DNA from: Sternotherus odoratus
Taxonomy: Eukaryota; Chordata; Testudines; Kinosternidae
Length of the DNA stretch: 64,000 nucleotides
Reading direction: 5' to 3'
Assembly: GCA_032164245.1 (NCBI GenBank)
Contig: JAVMKO010000001.1
Coordinates: 168,383,434-168,447,433 of the forward strand
Shown here one piece after another: positions 10,588 through 22,690 of the stretch. A model generated the notes under the pieces. The model was given only the letters and a program-made list of their open reading frames with translations. It ran no database searches and was not told the DNA's origin. The translations under genes were made by a program, and so were the position numbers. Numbering within the stretch: the stretch's first letter is position 1; every line of letters starts with the position of its first letter.

Positions 10588-11920
10588 TGTGGGACCCCCA
10601 GTTTCTGTAGTATTGGGGCAAGAATGATAGAGTGCTGATTAACATGTTTATGTGAATGAGGGGTTGGGACATTGATTTGGCCTTTGGCATGCTGGAGGGA
10701 CTCGCCTTCAGCTAGGTAGCACTCGGTAAACAAGGGACAGGGGTTCCAAAACTCACTGAATTGAGAGAGGCTGTAGACAGGCTCAAGACCTTGTGGTCAG
10801 GGCCTTGTCTGAGGGCCGCACAGGCCTATTGCACCTGGCCTCTCTCCCCTGTGGAATGTCAGAGCTGACTTTTGCTTCCTTTAGGAGTCTAACTTCAGCC
10901 CACGGAGCTGAAGTTGTTTTGGGTCTGGTGGTGCCTCTGCACTAAGGCCCCCCGCTATGAGCTGAAATCACTTAAGAGCTGGAAATCACTTAAGAGCTGA
11001 AAATCACTGAGCTTTATCTTAAGTGGGGGGCCCTAAGCAGAGCGGTTCCTGTGCCAGCTGACCCGTTCCTGAGACAACTGGCCGAGCAGCCCCGGTGCCG
11101 GCTGACCCGTTCCTGAGACAGCTGGCCGAGCAGCCCCGGTGCCGGCTGACCCGTTCCTGAGACAGCTGGCCGAGCAGCCCCGGTGCCGGCTGACCCGTTC
11201 CTGAGACAGCTGGCCGAGCAGCCCCGGTGCCGGCTGACCCGTTCCTGAGACAGCTGGCCGAGCAGTTCCTGAGCAGTTCCTGAGACAGCGAGCAGAGTCG
11301 AGCCGCGGGCAGAGCAGTTCCTGAGTCGGCTAGCAGGGCGGCTAGCGGAGCCACCAGCACCCCACGGAGAGACTGGGCCGTCGGCCTCGGACCTCATGAA
11401 GGTACCCTCCACTCTGCTCTCCACTTCCACCCAGCCTGGGAGGTAAGACTCGGCAGAGTGACTTTCCACCAGGGACTCCAGAGACTTTGGGGCTGTTGAA
11501 CTTTTGGGACTTTGGGTGACTTTTGGGGTTGCTGGACTCCAGGGACTTTGGGCTATTGGACTTGTGGGACTTTGGGTGACGTTTGGGTTGCTGGACTCCT
11601 GAACCCACAGGAGAGGACACAGCCCAAACTTGCTGGGGAGGGGCAATTTGCTCACGGGTTGGTGTATGAACCCTAGGTGTGGTGTTTTTCCCAGTTTAGT
11701 GATGTCATTTACCTCATGTTAATAAAGATCTTCTGTTACACCGATCTGTGCTTGCAAGAGGGGAAGTATTGCCTCATTGAGGCGCCCAGGGATGTGTTAG
11801 GATTTTCCCAGGTCACTGGGTGGGGGCTCGAGCCAGTTTGCATTGTATTGTTGAGAGGGAACCCCTATTTACTGAACCCGGCCCTTGTTGCTGCCAATTC
11901 TGAAGGGCAGAAGGGTTACA
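10588..11920. other. GC-rich repetitive region, possibly LTR-type
   Basis: The composition changes sharply here. The block contains tandem AATCACTTAAGAGCTG units (about 10965-11010), the 44-bp minisatellite, short repeats of GACTTTGGGTGAC (about 11508-11590), an AATAAA signal near 11720 and a terminal-looking GGGCAGAAGGGTTACA at about 11905-11920. This resembles an old LTR-type element, but I could not find its left end or a target duplication. The long minus-strand frame 11014-11655 is generated by the repeats. Confidence 0.35.
11045..11275. repeat. 44-bp minisatellite, about five copies
   Basis: Near-identical units contain GGCTGACCCGTTCCTGAGAC and GCTGGCCGAGCAGCCCCGGT. The first and last units are degenerate. 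Because 44 is not a multiple of 3, the repeat is read in all frames in turn, and this creates the long open frames on the minus strand. Confidence 0.93.
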
Positions 11921-12369
11921 CTGTCATGGGAAAAAATGCCATGAGCTCAGTCCATTTCCCACTGGTCTTTTCGCTGACTGAGAGTTGATCAGGGCCCATG
12001 TTTGTAGTGAACCAGAGCTTGGAATCCGTCTTTTCAGTCACACCCTCATTGCAGATTTCCTCTGCCTTTAACTTCAGTTTTCTAAGCTGTGTCTTGGATA
12101 AAATGGTTAATCCCTATTGACACACCAGACATATCTTCATGCTTTTATCCTATACAAACCCCCCACTGATGGTTGAGAAAGAAATGGCAATTTAAGCTTT
12201 ACATTTCTCAGATGCAATGGCACAGCCTGACCAGAAATAGCCTGCCAGTTTCCACATTTAAAACTGAAGTCACGCTATAGATAGCTTTTACCTTCTATAG
12301 ACATAAATAATAATTATTTATTTATATTTACACTTCCTAGAGGTCTGGGCCTGATTCTCAATCGCCTTT

Positions 12370-12897
12370 CATCTTATTCCCATGCTTTATCACCATGACA
12401 GTTAGGACGTTTCTCCGAATGTCAACATAAACCTCCCTTGCTGTAATTTAAGCCCATTGCTTCTTGTCCTATCCTCAGAGGTTAAGAAAAAAAAAGTCTC
12501 CCTTCTCCTTGTAACAGCCGTTTACATACTTGAAAATTGTTATCAAGTCTCCCCACTCAATCTTCTCTTTTCCAGACTAAACAAATTCAATTCTTTTCAA
12601 TCTTCCCTCATTGCTCATGATTTTTAGACCTTTAATAATTTTTGTCTCTCTTCTCTGGACTTTCTCCAATTTGTTCACATCCTTCCTGAAATGTGGCACC
12701 CAGAACTGGACACAGTATGCCACTTTTGGCCTAATCATCACGGAGTAGAGCGTAAGAGTTACTTCTCATATCTTGCTTACAAGACTCCTGCTAATACATC
12801 CCAGAATGATGTTCACCTTTTTTGCAACCATGTTACACTGTTGACTCATATTTAGCTTGTGGTCCCCTATGACTCCCAGATCCCTTTCCGCACTCTT
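12370..12897 (-). mobile_element. Decayed CR1 LINE fragment
   Basis: On the minus strand the translation is broken but recognisable as the CR1 RT C-terminal region: [53 protein letters not shown], with stops and frameshifts. It belongs to a different CR1 subfamily from the copy at 5608-9213. No functional product. Confidence 0.88.
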
Positions 12898-13639
12898 TTT
12901 GTACATGTGCTAATATAAACACACAGAAGCTCATACATAAACAACTCCCCCCTTCAAAACAAAGCCTTGACAAAACAAAAAATGCTACCCTACAATTCAC
13001 CCACCGAGAAAACAAGAGTAATTAACCACACGTTAGTATTCTCATTCCATCTGCATCATAACACTATCTAGAGTAGATGGAGCAAAAATTAGAGATATGA
13101 AGCCAAGTGAACTGAACCACAAGGGGACAGTTTCACCAGACTGCCTTGAATAAAACCACTGACAAGAGCTTAGGCGTAGTTCATCTGTGTATGAGAGAAG
13201 TGGGGGGTATGGACTGAATTGAAGGGATGGGGACAAATTCCCTCCACCCCAACCCTTGAGAGAGAAAACTTTGTAAAGTGAAAAAGAAAGTGAACTATTC
13301 TATATAACATGACTATTGTCTGCACCTTACTGGGAATGGAAGTGAGAAGAGAAAGAAGGAAATGACACCTTTGACAAATATTGCAGCTACATGCAATCTC
13401 TTCAAGGACTGTATTCTACTCCATGAGAGAGCGTTACTGCAGCTTCTCCAGCAATTAAAAACAGTGGTGTGTGTTTCGGTGGTGGGGATGGGGTTGACTA
13501 TAGCTGTTGCTGGGACTGTACACAGCTCCAGCGAAGTACCACATCTTGGGGTGGTTTACATACACTGGTTCAGAGCAGTCCCAGAAAAGATGTGAGACAA
13601 AAAGAAATAACTTAGGATGTAAAGGGCAAGTTTGAACAG
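12898..13639. other. Intergenic, no gene recognised
   Basis: No coding domain or clear repeat structure seen. Confidence 0.4.
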
Positions 13640-14260
13640 GCCATTAAAAGTGTGGTTTACGTAGCAGTGGGGGCCTGGGGCTAAGACAGGTACCCTACCT
13701 GCCCGTGTGGCTTCTGGAAGCGGCCGCCAGGTCCCTGCAGCCCCTAGGTGGCTCTGTGCTCTGTCCCCACCCTGAATATCAGCTCCACAGTACCCATTGG
13801 CCGGGAACCGCAACCAATGGGAGTTGTGGGGTGGGGGGTAGCGCCTGCGGGTGCAAACGAAGCGCACACCATGAAGAGCCACCTGGAGACCCATATGTCT
13901 AGAGGCCAAAAGGATCCTGCATCCACTTCCGCACCCCAAACTCCTCATTCCCAGCCCCCCCATCCCACACCCCCAGCTGGAGCCCTGACCCCCCCTGCAC
14001 CCCAATCCCCAGCCCCAGCATGGAGCCTCCTCCTGCACCCCAAGCCCCTCTTCCTCAGCCCCATCCCCATTTGGAGTCCTCACTCCCTCCCTGTACCCCA
14101 TCCCCACGCCAGAGCCCACACCCCCAGCCAGAGCTCACACTCCTTTCCACACTCCGAACCCCTCAGTCCAGCCCCACCCTAGAGTCTGCAACCCCAGCTC
14201 AAAGCCCGTACACCCTCCCATAACCCAACCCTGTGCTCCAGCCTGGTGAAAATGAGACAG
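13640..14260. repeat. GC/C-rich interspersed repeat
   Basis: The block combines CCATTGGCCGGGAACCGCAA and its near mirror CCAATGGGAGTTG with a C-rich tract of degenerate CCCCAGCC/CCTGCACCCCAA units from about 13920 to 14225. Such blocks recur in turtle genomes as part of larger elements. The open frames on both strands (for example 13556-14119 and 13748-14182) are low-complexity and have no domain. Confidence 0.5.
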
Positions 14261-15194
14261 GGTGGGGAAGAGCGAGCAATGGAGGAAGGAGGGATGAGCT
14301 CTCTCAAAATGGAATCCCCTAAATTTAAATACCCTACCAATAGAAAAACTGTGAGATTGAGAAATGAAATCTCACCTCTTACAAGTAAAAGCTGACAAAC
14401 TATAATATTGTAGAGTGGGATTGAAGAGGGCCTTAAAGAGTTGGTGCCCAGCTCTGATTGGTTTAGTGCATAGGAACGTCAACCACAGTCGGTAGAGATG
14501 AGAGTTGAAATCATGCTCTTCTCAATTCCAGTGCAATCCACTTGCCACTAAACTACAAGTATTGAGCGCGCCCCTTCCACGCACATCGCATTGCTGTGAC
14601 TGGACTCGGCAGCGGAACACACAGCGTGAGTCAGCAGAAATGTGAAATATCGGGCCAAATCCAGCCTGCTTGAGAGCTCTGCTGCTTCTTTTTCCTGCCT
14701 GGAACCTGAAGAGCACAGTTTTCCCAGGAAAGTTTCTGTTCAGAGTAGTTTACCTGGTCCCATGGCTCACACTAAGACTAAGTCTGGTATTCTTGAAGAC
14801 AAATACTGGGAGTCGTCTTTCTCAATATTGAAATCCTGTTGGCCAACGTAAGACACAGGGATTTTTCACACTCTCTGGGTTAAAGTAGGAAGCTAACAGT
14901 GTTGGTTTGTAACATTATGGTTGTCTGGGGATCGTCACCGCAAGGGAAGGGAGCGCTAAGAGTGAGTTTTTCTGTACTATGTGTATTGAGTTAACCTGTC
15001 TGGACTACTGGATATTTATTATTCTGGTCTTGATATTAAGTTTTCATTTATGCATGGCATATAAAGTATTAATAAATTAATAATAGATATTATGCGCATG
15101 CTACAAACTGGCTTAGTGTTATGGATGGTTATAAACACATCAGTAGAAGTTGTTACTAGACAAGGTCATAAACTAATGACCTGTTTGACTTCAA
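14261..15194. other. Intergenic, no gene recognised
   Basis: Only short random frames; no RNA gene or repeat boundary recognised. Confidence 0.4.
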
Positions 15195-15700
15195 CAATTT
15201 GACCGCAGCGTACGAGTTATGGGGCTGCAAACAAAGGACCATAAGGTACTGGAACATCACAGGTGTTCTATGGAGTCCAAAGGGCATAGTTTGAAACTGG
15301 TAGAGACCAAATCGGGTGGCAAAGGTGCCAATACCTCTTTGTTAAGTCTAACGTGTGATATACTGAACCTCACCCAGCCGGTCTAGTAATTCATCTGGGG
15401 TAGGCACCAAATTTGGAGATCACATTGACCTTCCCAAAGTCCATGCAAAACCGGACAGTGACATCTGGCTTTTGGGCTAATAGAACAGGGCTTCACCATT
15501 CCTCAATGACCCCAAGCTCCAACATGGTCCAGACTTCCTGTTTTACTGCCTCATGCACTTTCCACAGAAGTGACTGGGGGTTCTCCTGGATGGTTTGGTC
15601 TAGATGTGGTGGTGCATTAGGTAGGTCCTTCCTGGTTGTAGAAAATTTAAGCTGCACCCCTTGAGATAAATGGATGTTTGATCCAGAGTGCAAATCATGG
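15195..15700 (-). pseudogene. Gypsy-type LTR-retrotransposon reverse transcriptase relic
   Basis: The minus strand encodes broken remains of a Ty3/Gypsy RT: a block with MLELGVIEEW, then QKPDVTVRFCMDFGKVN (the conserved VRFCxDFRKxN motif), then LDLTKRYW (cognate of LDLxxGYWQ). Several in-frame stops and shifts separate them. No LTRs or integrase were recognised nearby, so this is an isolated fragment. Confidence 0.8.
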
Positions 15701-16106
15701 ATAGTTTAGTGGGTGATCGTGGGATAACTAGTGGCTGCTACGTCTCATGGTGCAGTCTATTTTTTTTTTAAAGTGCGGCTTCCTTCAGAAATCCATTTGA
15801 AATCAGCTAACTGCAATGAAATGCAAGAAACACGCATGTTGCTAAGTCTTTATTCAGTATTTCACTGTAAAGGACAAACCAACAGCAACTAAAGTTCTGC
15901 TTAATGTGTCCTTCTCCACCAGAATTGTGTTCCAGTTGACAGTAGCAAGCAGATTTCAAGCAAAAAGGGGGTACTGTCTCCAAAATCAGTAAGAAATGCC
16001 ACTGTGCTGTCCTACAATGTGAGAGGATTGTGGAAAATGCATCTGCTCCCTATTCCACTAATATGGAAAAGCTAAAGAACAGCAAGCCTTGATTCAATTA
16101 CAAGTG

Positions 16107-16277
16107 TGTGTTTTTCTTAGCATTATTCCTGCACTATGGCAGGGTCCGCTTAGACTGGACACAACCAGTGATACGACTGAGGTATACTCCAACCGATGCG
16201 TTGTTCCATCTGTCATTGAAGGCATTTTATACCTACTGCCAGGTGTTAAGCCTACAGCACCTGGTATTCCCAGGAGA

Positions 16278-16312
<35 letters not shown>

Positions 16313-16342
16313 TTAGCTTCTGAGATCAGACAGGATCGGGCA
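16107..16342 (-). mobile_element. 5S-rRNA-derived retroposon flanked by 20-bp target duplication
   Basis: On the minus strand the element begins with a 5'-truncated 5S rRNA sequence (16341-16248), followed by about 140 bp of unrelated body and an A-rich end (AAGAAAAACACA). The 20 bases at 16087-16106 and 16343-16362 are the same at 19 of 20 positions and directly abut the element, as expected for target-primed retroposition. 5S-headed SINEs are known in vertebrates, but I cannot name this family; it could also be a one-off retroposed read-through 5S transcript. Confidence 0.8.
16248..16341 (-). pseudogene. Truncated 5S rRNA pseudogene
   Basis: The minus strand matches 5S rRNA from about nucleotide 27 to its end, including AAGCTAAGCAGGGTTGGGCC, TAGTACTTGGATGGGAGA and TGGGAATACCAGGTGCTGTA. 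Substitutions include CTGTCTGATCTCAGAAG where the functional gene has CGTCTGATCTCGGAAG. The first about 26 nt are missing, so it cannot be a functional 5S gene. The internal promoter region (A box, IE, C box) is largely retained. Confidence 0.92.
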
Positions 16343-16362
16343 CCTTGATTCAATTGCAAGTG

Positions 16363-18313
16363 AAGTGTCAAAATAATTTTACAGTGTACATTTTCATAAT
16401 GTACAGTTCCTTGAATAGTAAAAGATTGTATATGTGATGGACACGTACGCTGATTTTGATGACAACGCAGATGAAATTGCAAAGAATTGTATATCCATGA
16501 TAAATTGCTGCAAAGATTCATTCAAAACTTTCAGAGATCTTTTTACTAGGCGATGCAACAGTATAGACTGCTGACAATGCCTCAAAGAGCTATTGAAAGC
16601 ATCATTCCAGTGTCACCATTGTGATACTATTCAGTTTAGCCTTTGCAAACTAATTGCCAGTGACATGTATTGAACAATAGAGCCACTTATTGGTCTCGCT
16701 TGAAGCAGATTCGGTAAAAAAAAATCCTAATTTAAGTTTTTGTAAATGAATATTTTCACTGACATTTTGACTGCCAGCCTCAAAAGGTTTCCCCTGCTTC
16801 CTAGTTAGTTCTGCACTGAAGGTTTAACAATCAAATGTTTTGACGAGTTCACTACTCAGCACAGGATTTTCAGAAATGGAACACAGAAATACAATGGCCT
16901 ATTGCATTACATGCTGAGGAGCAGATCCTTGTGGGACAATAGCAGTTTACACCAACTGAGGCTCTGCCCTTGAATGTCCCTTGTAGTACACGTAATTTTG
17001 ATTCCTTTGGACCAGAGCCCACCTATTTATTAATTTAATAAACAATGTATGTTTATTGATAATGTGAATTTTATGAAGAAATTTAGATTTAATACATTAA
17101 TACCTTGACCAGTCCATCCCAGCTTCTTCTTGAGAGTTGGCTACTCTAATATAGGCGTAAAAGTGACCTTATTTTCCACGTGCAGAGAATTAACAGCTTA
17201 CCAAAATGGGAGTTGAAAAATCAGTCCACTTTGTAATACCAAAGTTTGAAAAATTTAGCCTAGGGGACTGTGTTGAAACATATATTACCACTTGAATTGA
17301 TTCAGCTTGTACTTAGAAGTTGAGGGTGTAGCAATAAAGGTCAATTTTTGATTTATATGGCCATCTACTGTGGGTTTAAGATTTAGTGATCGTGTTTCTA
17401 TTTTGTTTGTGTTAGTAAAGGTTGTTGCTGTAAGGCTCTCTACATAAATTATTCCTGGGAATAATTGCTTCACTTCTAAATCTTCATTTGAAAAAGATTG
17501 AAAACAGCTGAGGAGCTTTGCTATGTTTCAGGAGCCTAACAATTTGAGGCCTGTTATGTGCAAAAGGATCAATTGGTGAAAAAAATGCACAATGGTCAGA
17601 TTTAAGAAAATCTGGGGAGATGGGAGAACCATGTGTTGACTGTGAACAATTGATTTTTGTAACACCAATGTTGTCCAGATTAGCAGTGAACACCTTTGTG
17701 TAATGGTATGGATAATATCTAGTCATCTTCATTTTCTATGTGGAAAAATTGAGCAGTTAATTTAGGCATAATGAACTGGGATATGATTTGTTTTATTATT
17801 ATTGCAGTGCGTAAGCACTGAATGGAGTCTTAGTATTAATACATTTTGATACATTCATGCTTTTAATGGGAAGCAGGGGGCCCAAATGTCCTTTGTGTCC
17901 AAAGTCCTAATAAATCTTAATTTGTTTCTTCCATACACATGCAGTCAGGACTTTGAGGGTCCAAAGCCATAGTAGTCCCTCACTTCTATGCGTACAGCTC
18001 AGACAGTCTTGGGACCCAAGTGAGGAAAGTAGTTTGGGTCTCTGTGAGCTTTTTTGTGAGGTTAGCAAACTGACTGCAGATTCACCTCTCCAGCATCTTT
18101 CACAGTAGTCCCGAGGTTACCTGCGTTCCATACAGATCTGGTATCTAAAAACTGAGATTGTAGAAAGAGTTGTTTGTATCAAAGAAGGTGTTTGCATCAA
18201 GGAAGCAAAACAGTGTTTTAAATTTCCTGAATGAATAATATTTGAGTGTCACTCATTTGAGGAGCCTGTAACATGCTGTGGCAGGAAGGCCAGATATGAA
18301 TGTTGGTTGGGAG
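16363..18313. other. Intergenic, no gene recognised
   Basis: AT-rich DNA with short random frames only. Confidence 0.4.
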
Positions 18314-18892
18314 TAGGGTGACCACCCATCCTGATTTGGCTGAGATAATCCCAAAATTCAGAGTTCAGGTACCGGTCCTGGGCTGAATGTCTCCAGAACA
18401 CTATTTCTCCTGGATTCCCTGCAGCGTCGCTCTGAGCCTGTCCAAGGCTCAGGGGTGGCACCAGCCTATTCCTGGTGGCAGGGGCTGAGGTGGGCCTTAG
18501 CCCTTGCTTGCCATGAGGCCCTGCTCCCTCCCAAGGCTCCACTCCATGGGCAGGCCAGAAGCCAGAGCTGGATGGTGGTAAAAACCCTCCCCAGGGAGCC
18601 CAGGGCACTGTGGAAAGCCCCAAATTTTCCACCTGCCCTAGGCAGTGCACCCTGGGCATGGGACATGGGCCAGGGGCTACTGTGGCCCCCTGCCCAGGAC
18701 AGGTGGAGGTCCTGGGGCTCCCCTAAATAGTCTGGGCTCCTTGGGCAGCTCTTACCACAGCCCTGCTCCAGCTTCCAGCCTTACCAGGGGCAGGGCCTTG
18801 GGGGAAGAGGAGGAGCAGGGGCTGGGGTCATAGAGGAGGACAGGGCTCCTGTGTGTGTCCCTCTTTTGTCTTTTGAGAAGGCGGTCGCCCTA
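18314..18892. mobile_element. Putative DNA transposon with TAGGGTGACC-type termini
   Basis: TAGGGTGACCACC at 18314 is mirrored by GGCGGTCGCCCTA ending at 18892, an inverted pair with two mismatches. The interior is GC-rich and has no transposase. I do not see a convincing target duplication (GTTGGGAG versus CGTGGGGA), so the superfamily is uncertain. Overlapping frames on both strands inside it are not supported as genes. Confidence 0.5.
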
Positions 18893-19234
18893 CGTGGGGA
18901 CAGTGGGAGAAATCTGAGAAGGGGGCTAAATCCTAACAGCCCCATGGCAACTGGGCCACAGTGACATCAGAGCATATGTGCCATAACTGGTCAATGGACT
19001 TTATGCCCCCTGGCACCTGACCCCTGTCTCTGAGAGGGGGAGGGAACCTTAGGGCTCCAGAGGCCTTCAGCACCTCCTGGAAAAGACAGCCCAGGTGGAG
19101 AGGCTTAGCCCCTCCGCACACACACATTTCAACTGAGGGAGTTCTGGGGATAGGTTGTCATTTAAAGACATTCAAAAGTAAAGAGTAGTTGGAGGATGGT
19201 TTGCATAGAAGGAGAGAAAAAACTTGAATAAATA

Positions 19235-19533
19235 CAGTAGACTCTCGATTATCCAGGATGATAGGGAAAAAATTAATCCTGGTTAATAACATCCTGGATA
19301 ATCACCATCCATAGGAAACATGGGGAGGGAGGGTTGGTTCACCAGCCATGGTGCGCCGGGGGGACGGGGTGTTGGTTCACTGGCTGCCCTGCACCCTGGT
19401 GGGGTTTTTTGTGTGTGTTTGGGGTGTCAACAAAGCCAGAGCGAGCTCTGCGAGTTACGCGTTTGTTTGTTTTTGATGTCCTGGTTAATCCACATCCTGG
19501 TTAACCCAATCCTGGATAATCGAGAGTCTACTG
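19235..19533. mobile_element. Pogo/Tigger-like Tc1-mariner MITE, 299 bp
   Basis: Perfect 25-bp terminal inverted repeats lie at 19235-19259 and 19509-19533, beginning CAGTAGACTCTCGATTATCC, the style of Tigger/pogo termini. The dinucleotide TA flanks both sides (19233-19234 and 19534-19535), the expected Tc1/mariner target duplication. No transposase frame is present, so the element is non-autonomous. Confidence 0.88.
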
Positions 19534-19535
19534 TA

Positions 19536-22500
19536 GAAAGATAATAGGCTGCAATCCCAGAGTCAACTGGCTGAGAAGCAAGGGAGTAAAGGGATCTTGG
19601 GAGGATCATCATTTTTCTGAGCAATCTGAGGTTGTACTTTACTTCCCCTACATGAGGTTTGTCATCATAACAATTAGTCACTTGCCAGCTGGTTTCCAAA
19701 TTGAAAAGGTGAATTTTCATTCCGTCACCGAGACTAGTGTCCAACAGCCCTGAAAGTTGCAAAAAAGACAAAGCAAACATAAAAAAATCCCAGCAACAAC
19801 TGTCTAGCCATAGCAGCCTAGGCTACATGAAAATGGAGATTAAACTTGAATGTTGGGTGTGTCTCTTCAGATCAAAGTCAAGGTACACTTGAGGTAAGCA
19901 TGCCTTATGGCTACCTACTACCTATCCTAAAGTTAAACAGATGATTTTGGTTTGCAACTTCCTGTACTGTGTGTAATCTTAGATTTCAGTTGCATGTAAG
20001 TGAGATACTGCTTCCCTTTCTCTGTGCCTACTCTCTATTGAAAAGAAGAAAGCCAATATACATATTGAGAAATGCTTCCAAAAGTAGGCTTTTAATAGAG
20101 GTATCAGCATGTCCCTTGATGATTAGACTACACCCAGATGTTGCTCTGACGCACTGGTCAGCAACACAACAGTTAAATCCTATAGGTTTGTGGTGACGTG
20201 CATGGGGTATAGTTCAAACTACTCCCCTGTTGCACTCACTTTATTCAGGTCAGTTTCAGGTCCCTAGAGCCCTGGGGTTGGTTGAGGCTTCTCTGCCCTT
20301 TTTAAAAATTCACTATGCAGATCTTCCATCTGTGTTCTCAGACTAACACAGAACTAGACAAGTTAGAAGTAATTCAGAACAAGTCCCCTCTCCCCCACCC
20401 CCCATGTGCGCACACACCAAAACATTTTCAGGATCACCTCTGCAAAAACATGTGTATGAAGAGTTTATCAACATAGACTAGGTATAGTATGTAAAGCCAT
20501 GTACATATCTCAAAACTCCCTCATCTGTTGGAGTAGCAAGCATACGTTCTTTCCTCTCTTTTTTTAAAAGAGAAACAACAGCAAAATAGCTGTCATTCAT
20601 TAACCTAAGAAAGAATCAAACACATGAGCCTCCTTTTCTTTTGAACATCTTAAGTGAAAAAATGAATTCTTGACTGGCCAAAGGCAAAAACAATTTTCCA
20701 TTTTATAATGATCAGATCATGGTAATTTAACCTTTTTTTAACATTTTTAACCTTGCCTCCTTGGTGTAATGAAGTCTGTGGTCCTCTCCTGCCATCCACT
20801 GATGATGCTTAAGGATTTTTTTGAAACATGCTGCACATTTAACTCTTAAACCCACTAATCAATTTGCTGAGACAGCAACACCTTAAAAAAAGGCTACAGT
20901 CTGCGTATCCTTGCACATAGCATGTCACGCCAAGTGTGTCATATATCCAAGGGATACTTTGACTGTAATGTAATCCTGTGTCAATTCCAGTTCTTTCGGT
21001 TGTGAGTTAGCCATTTTTAAGCTGTTTAATCAGCTTGTTTAATAATGTAACAAATATACCTTTCTAGTACAAAGATTTTCAAACGCTGAGGCACTTACCA
21101 GGGAAGGAGAGGGGTGGGGAAGGGTTGTGCCTATTTTTAAAACAGCCATTGGTTGAAAATAATAGAAAGTCCTGTTCAGAGGCAAGAACTCAAAACATGC
21201 CAGTATGGTATTTAGATGTTTTACACATATATAATTTGGTTCTAAAATCATCCGGCAAATTAGACTTGAACCACAACTGCAACACTGCCCATGTAGAGAC
21301 TAGAAATTCAATTACCTCATGGAGAATTTTCAGTCTCTAGAATTATTAGACCATATCTTGAAGTCTTTTTCTCAGGCTAATCTTCATCCCTTAAAGTGAA
21401 CCCCCTTCCCGCTTAACCCATCCTCATATTTTCTGTCATCTTTACATCTCACTTTCTTTTTCAAGGATTGTCATCTGAACTTTGCATTAATATATATGTT
21501 TGAATTTAAAGGAAAACTGCAGTGATTATTATTATATAAGCTTACTAAGGAAATAAGAATAGTTTAAATGGAATTTCAAAGCAGTGTCTAGAAATATATC
21601 ACTGCCTCAGTTCAGTGAATGGTACTGGTACTTGATGTTTGCCATTTTAATAATATGAGACTGATTAGATCTATTAGAATAACCAAATGAGAAATTAATA
21701 AACAATTAAACCATAAACTAACTTTGAAACTCTGATTCACAATGAGGTCTGAATTCTTTCAGTCCTAATTTGCCACTAAGTATCAAAATGGCAGTTTACT
21801 GTTGTTATTTCTGACACTTAATTGAATAATTTATTATTCCTTGTAACTAAACACAGTCTTTAGAAATACTATTTCTGCTGCACTGCAGTTTTCTTTTATG
21901 TACCTTTAGTCCTGGTGAAAGTTACTAGAATAGCCACCTATGAAACCAAAGGATTCGGTGTATCCACAGCACAATATGGGCAGTGACAGTTCAAACCTTC
22001 TCACATTGTTTTACCATTGTCTCTCAACTTTGACCTGATCTCCACAGGTGACAGGGTAGTTCCGATTTCATCCTTGTGCTCTCTACTGAGATGGCCAGGA
22101 AGGGTTTTTGTGATGTGGACAACTATCTGCTGGCAACTTGCCTGTGTCCAGACCTCATTACAAACATATCATCCCGTGGTCAGCCATCCAATGGTGGTAT
22201 TAGCTTGCACCAACTTGGAATCGATGACTAAAACTTCTGTATACCATTATCAACTACTCGAGCTATCCAGCCCCTCCCCCCAACTGCTTTCTAAATTAAG
22301 AAATACCTCGTTTGCTATAATTTTACAAAGAGCGGATATAAAATACTGGGTATTTGGTAACATAACCACAAGAGGCAGCTGTTTAATAGCTCGTAAGTCA
22401 GGAAACCACAGCAGCACTTTATATGCCTTTCCCCTCATAAGCTGGTTATCTTTGTGAGCCTGATTCATGCCGAATGCTATTCTGGGTAAGGTGCACAAAC

Positions 22501-22555
22501 AATACAAAACCTACCGCTCTCCCTGGAGAGCGCTTTTATGGGCTATCTTGGGTAA
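19536..22555. other. Intergenic, no gene recognised
   Basis: No host exon, RNA gene or clear repeat boundary recognised. In mammals trefoil-factor genes lie on this side of TMPRSS3. I looked for the trefoil GCCFD-type signature and did not see it, but this was not an exhaustive search. Confidence 0.4.
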
Positions 22556-22559
22556 TTTT

Positions 22560-22690
22560 GAAACACTGCATATATTTATAGATGGTCCAAGGGGGTGCGG
22601 GTTTACTTGGTCCTGCCTCAGTGGAGGGGGCTGAACTAGATAATTTCTCAAGGTCCCTTCCGGCCAGACATTTCTGTGGTTCTGTACCAT
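22560..22690 (+). mobile_element. CR1 3'-end fragment
   Basis: Contains TTGGTCCTGCCTCAGTGGAG, GGGCTGAACTAGATAATTTC and TCAAGGTCCCTTCCGGCC, the conserved 3' region of CR1 LINEs, in plus orientation. Only the tail is present. Confidence 0.8.

Noticed and set aside
11014..11655. 213-codon minus-strand open frame.
   Set aside because: Generated by a 44-bp minisatellite and short repeats; no domain and no start or splice context.
13556..14182. Long open frames on both strands.
   Set aside because: Low-complexity GC-rich repeat; frames overlap on both strands and contain no domain.
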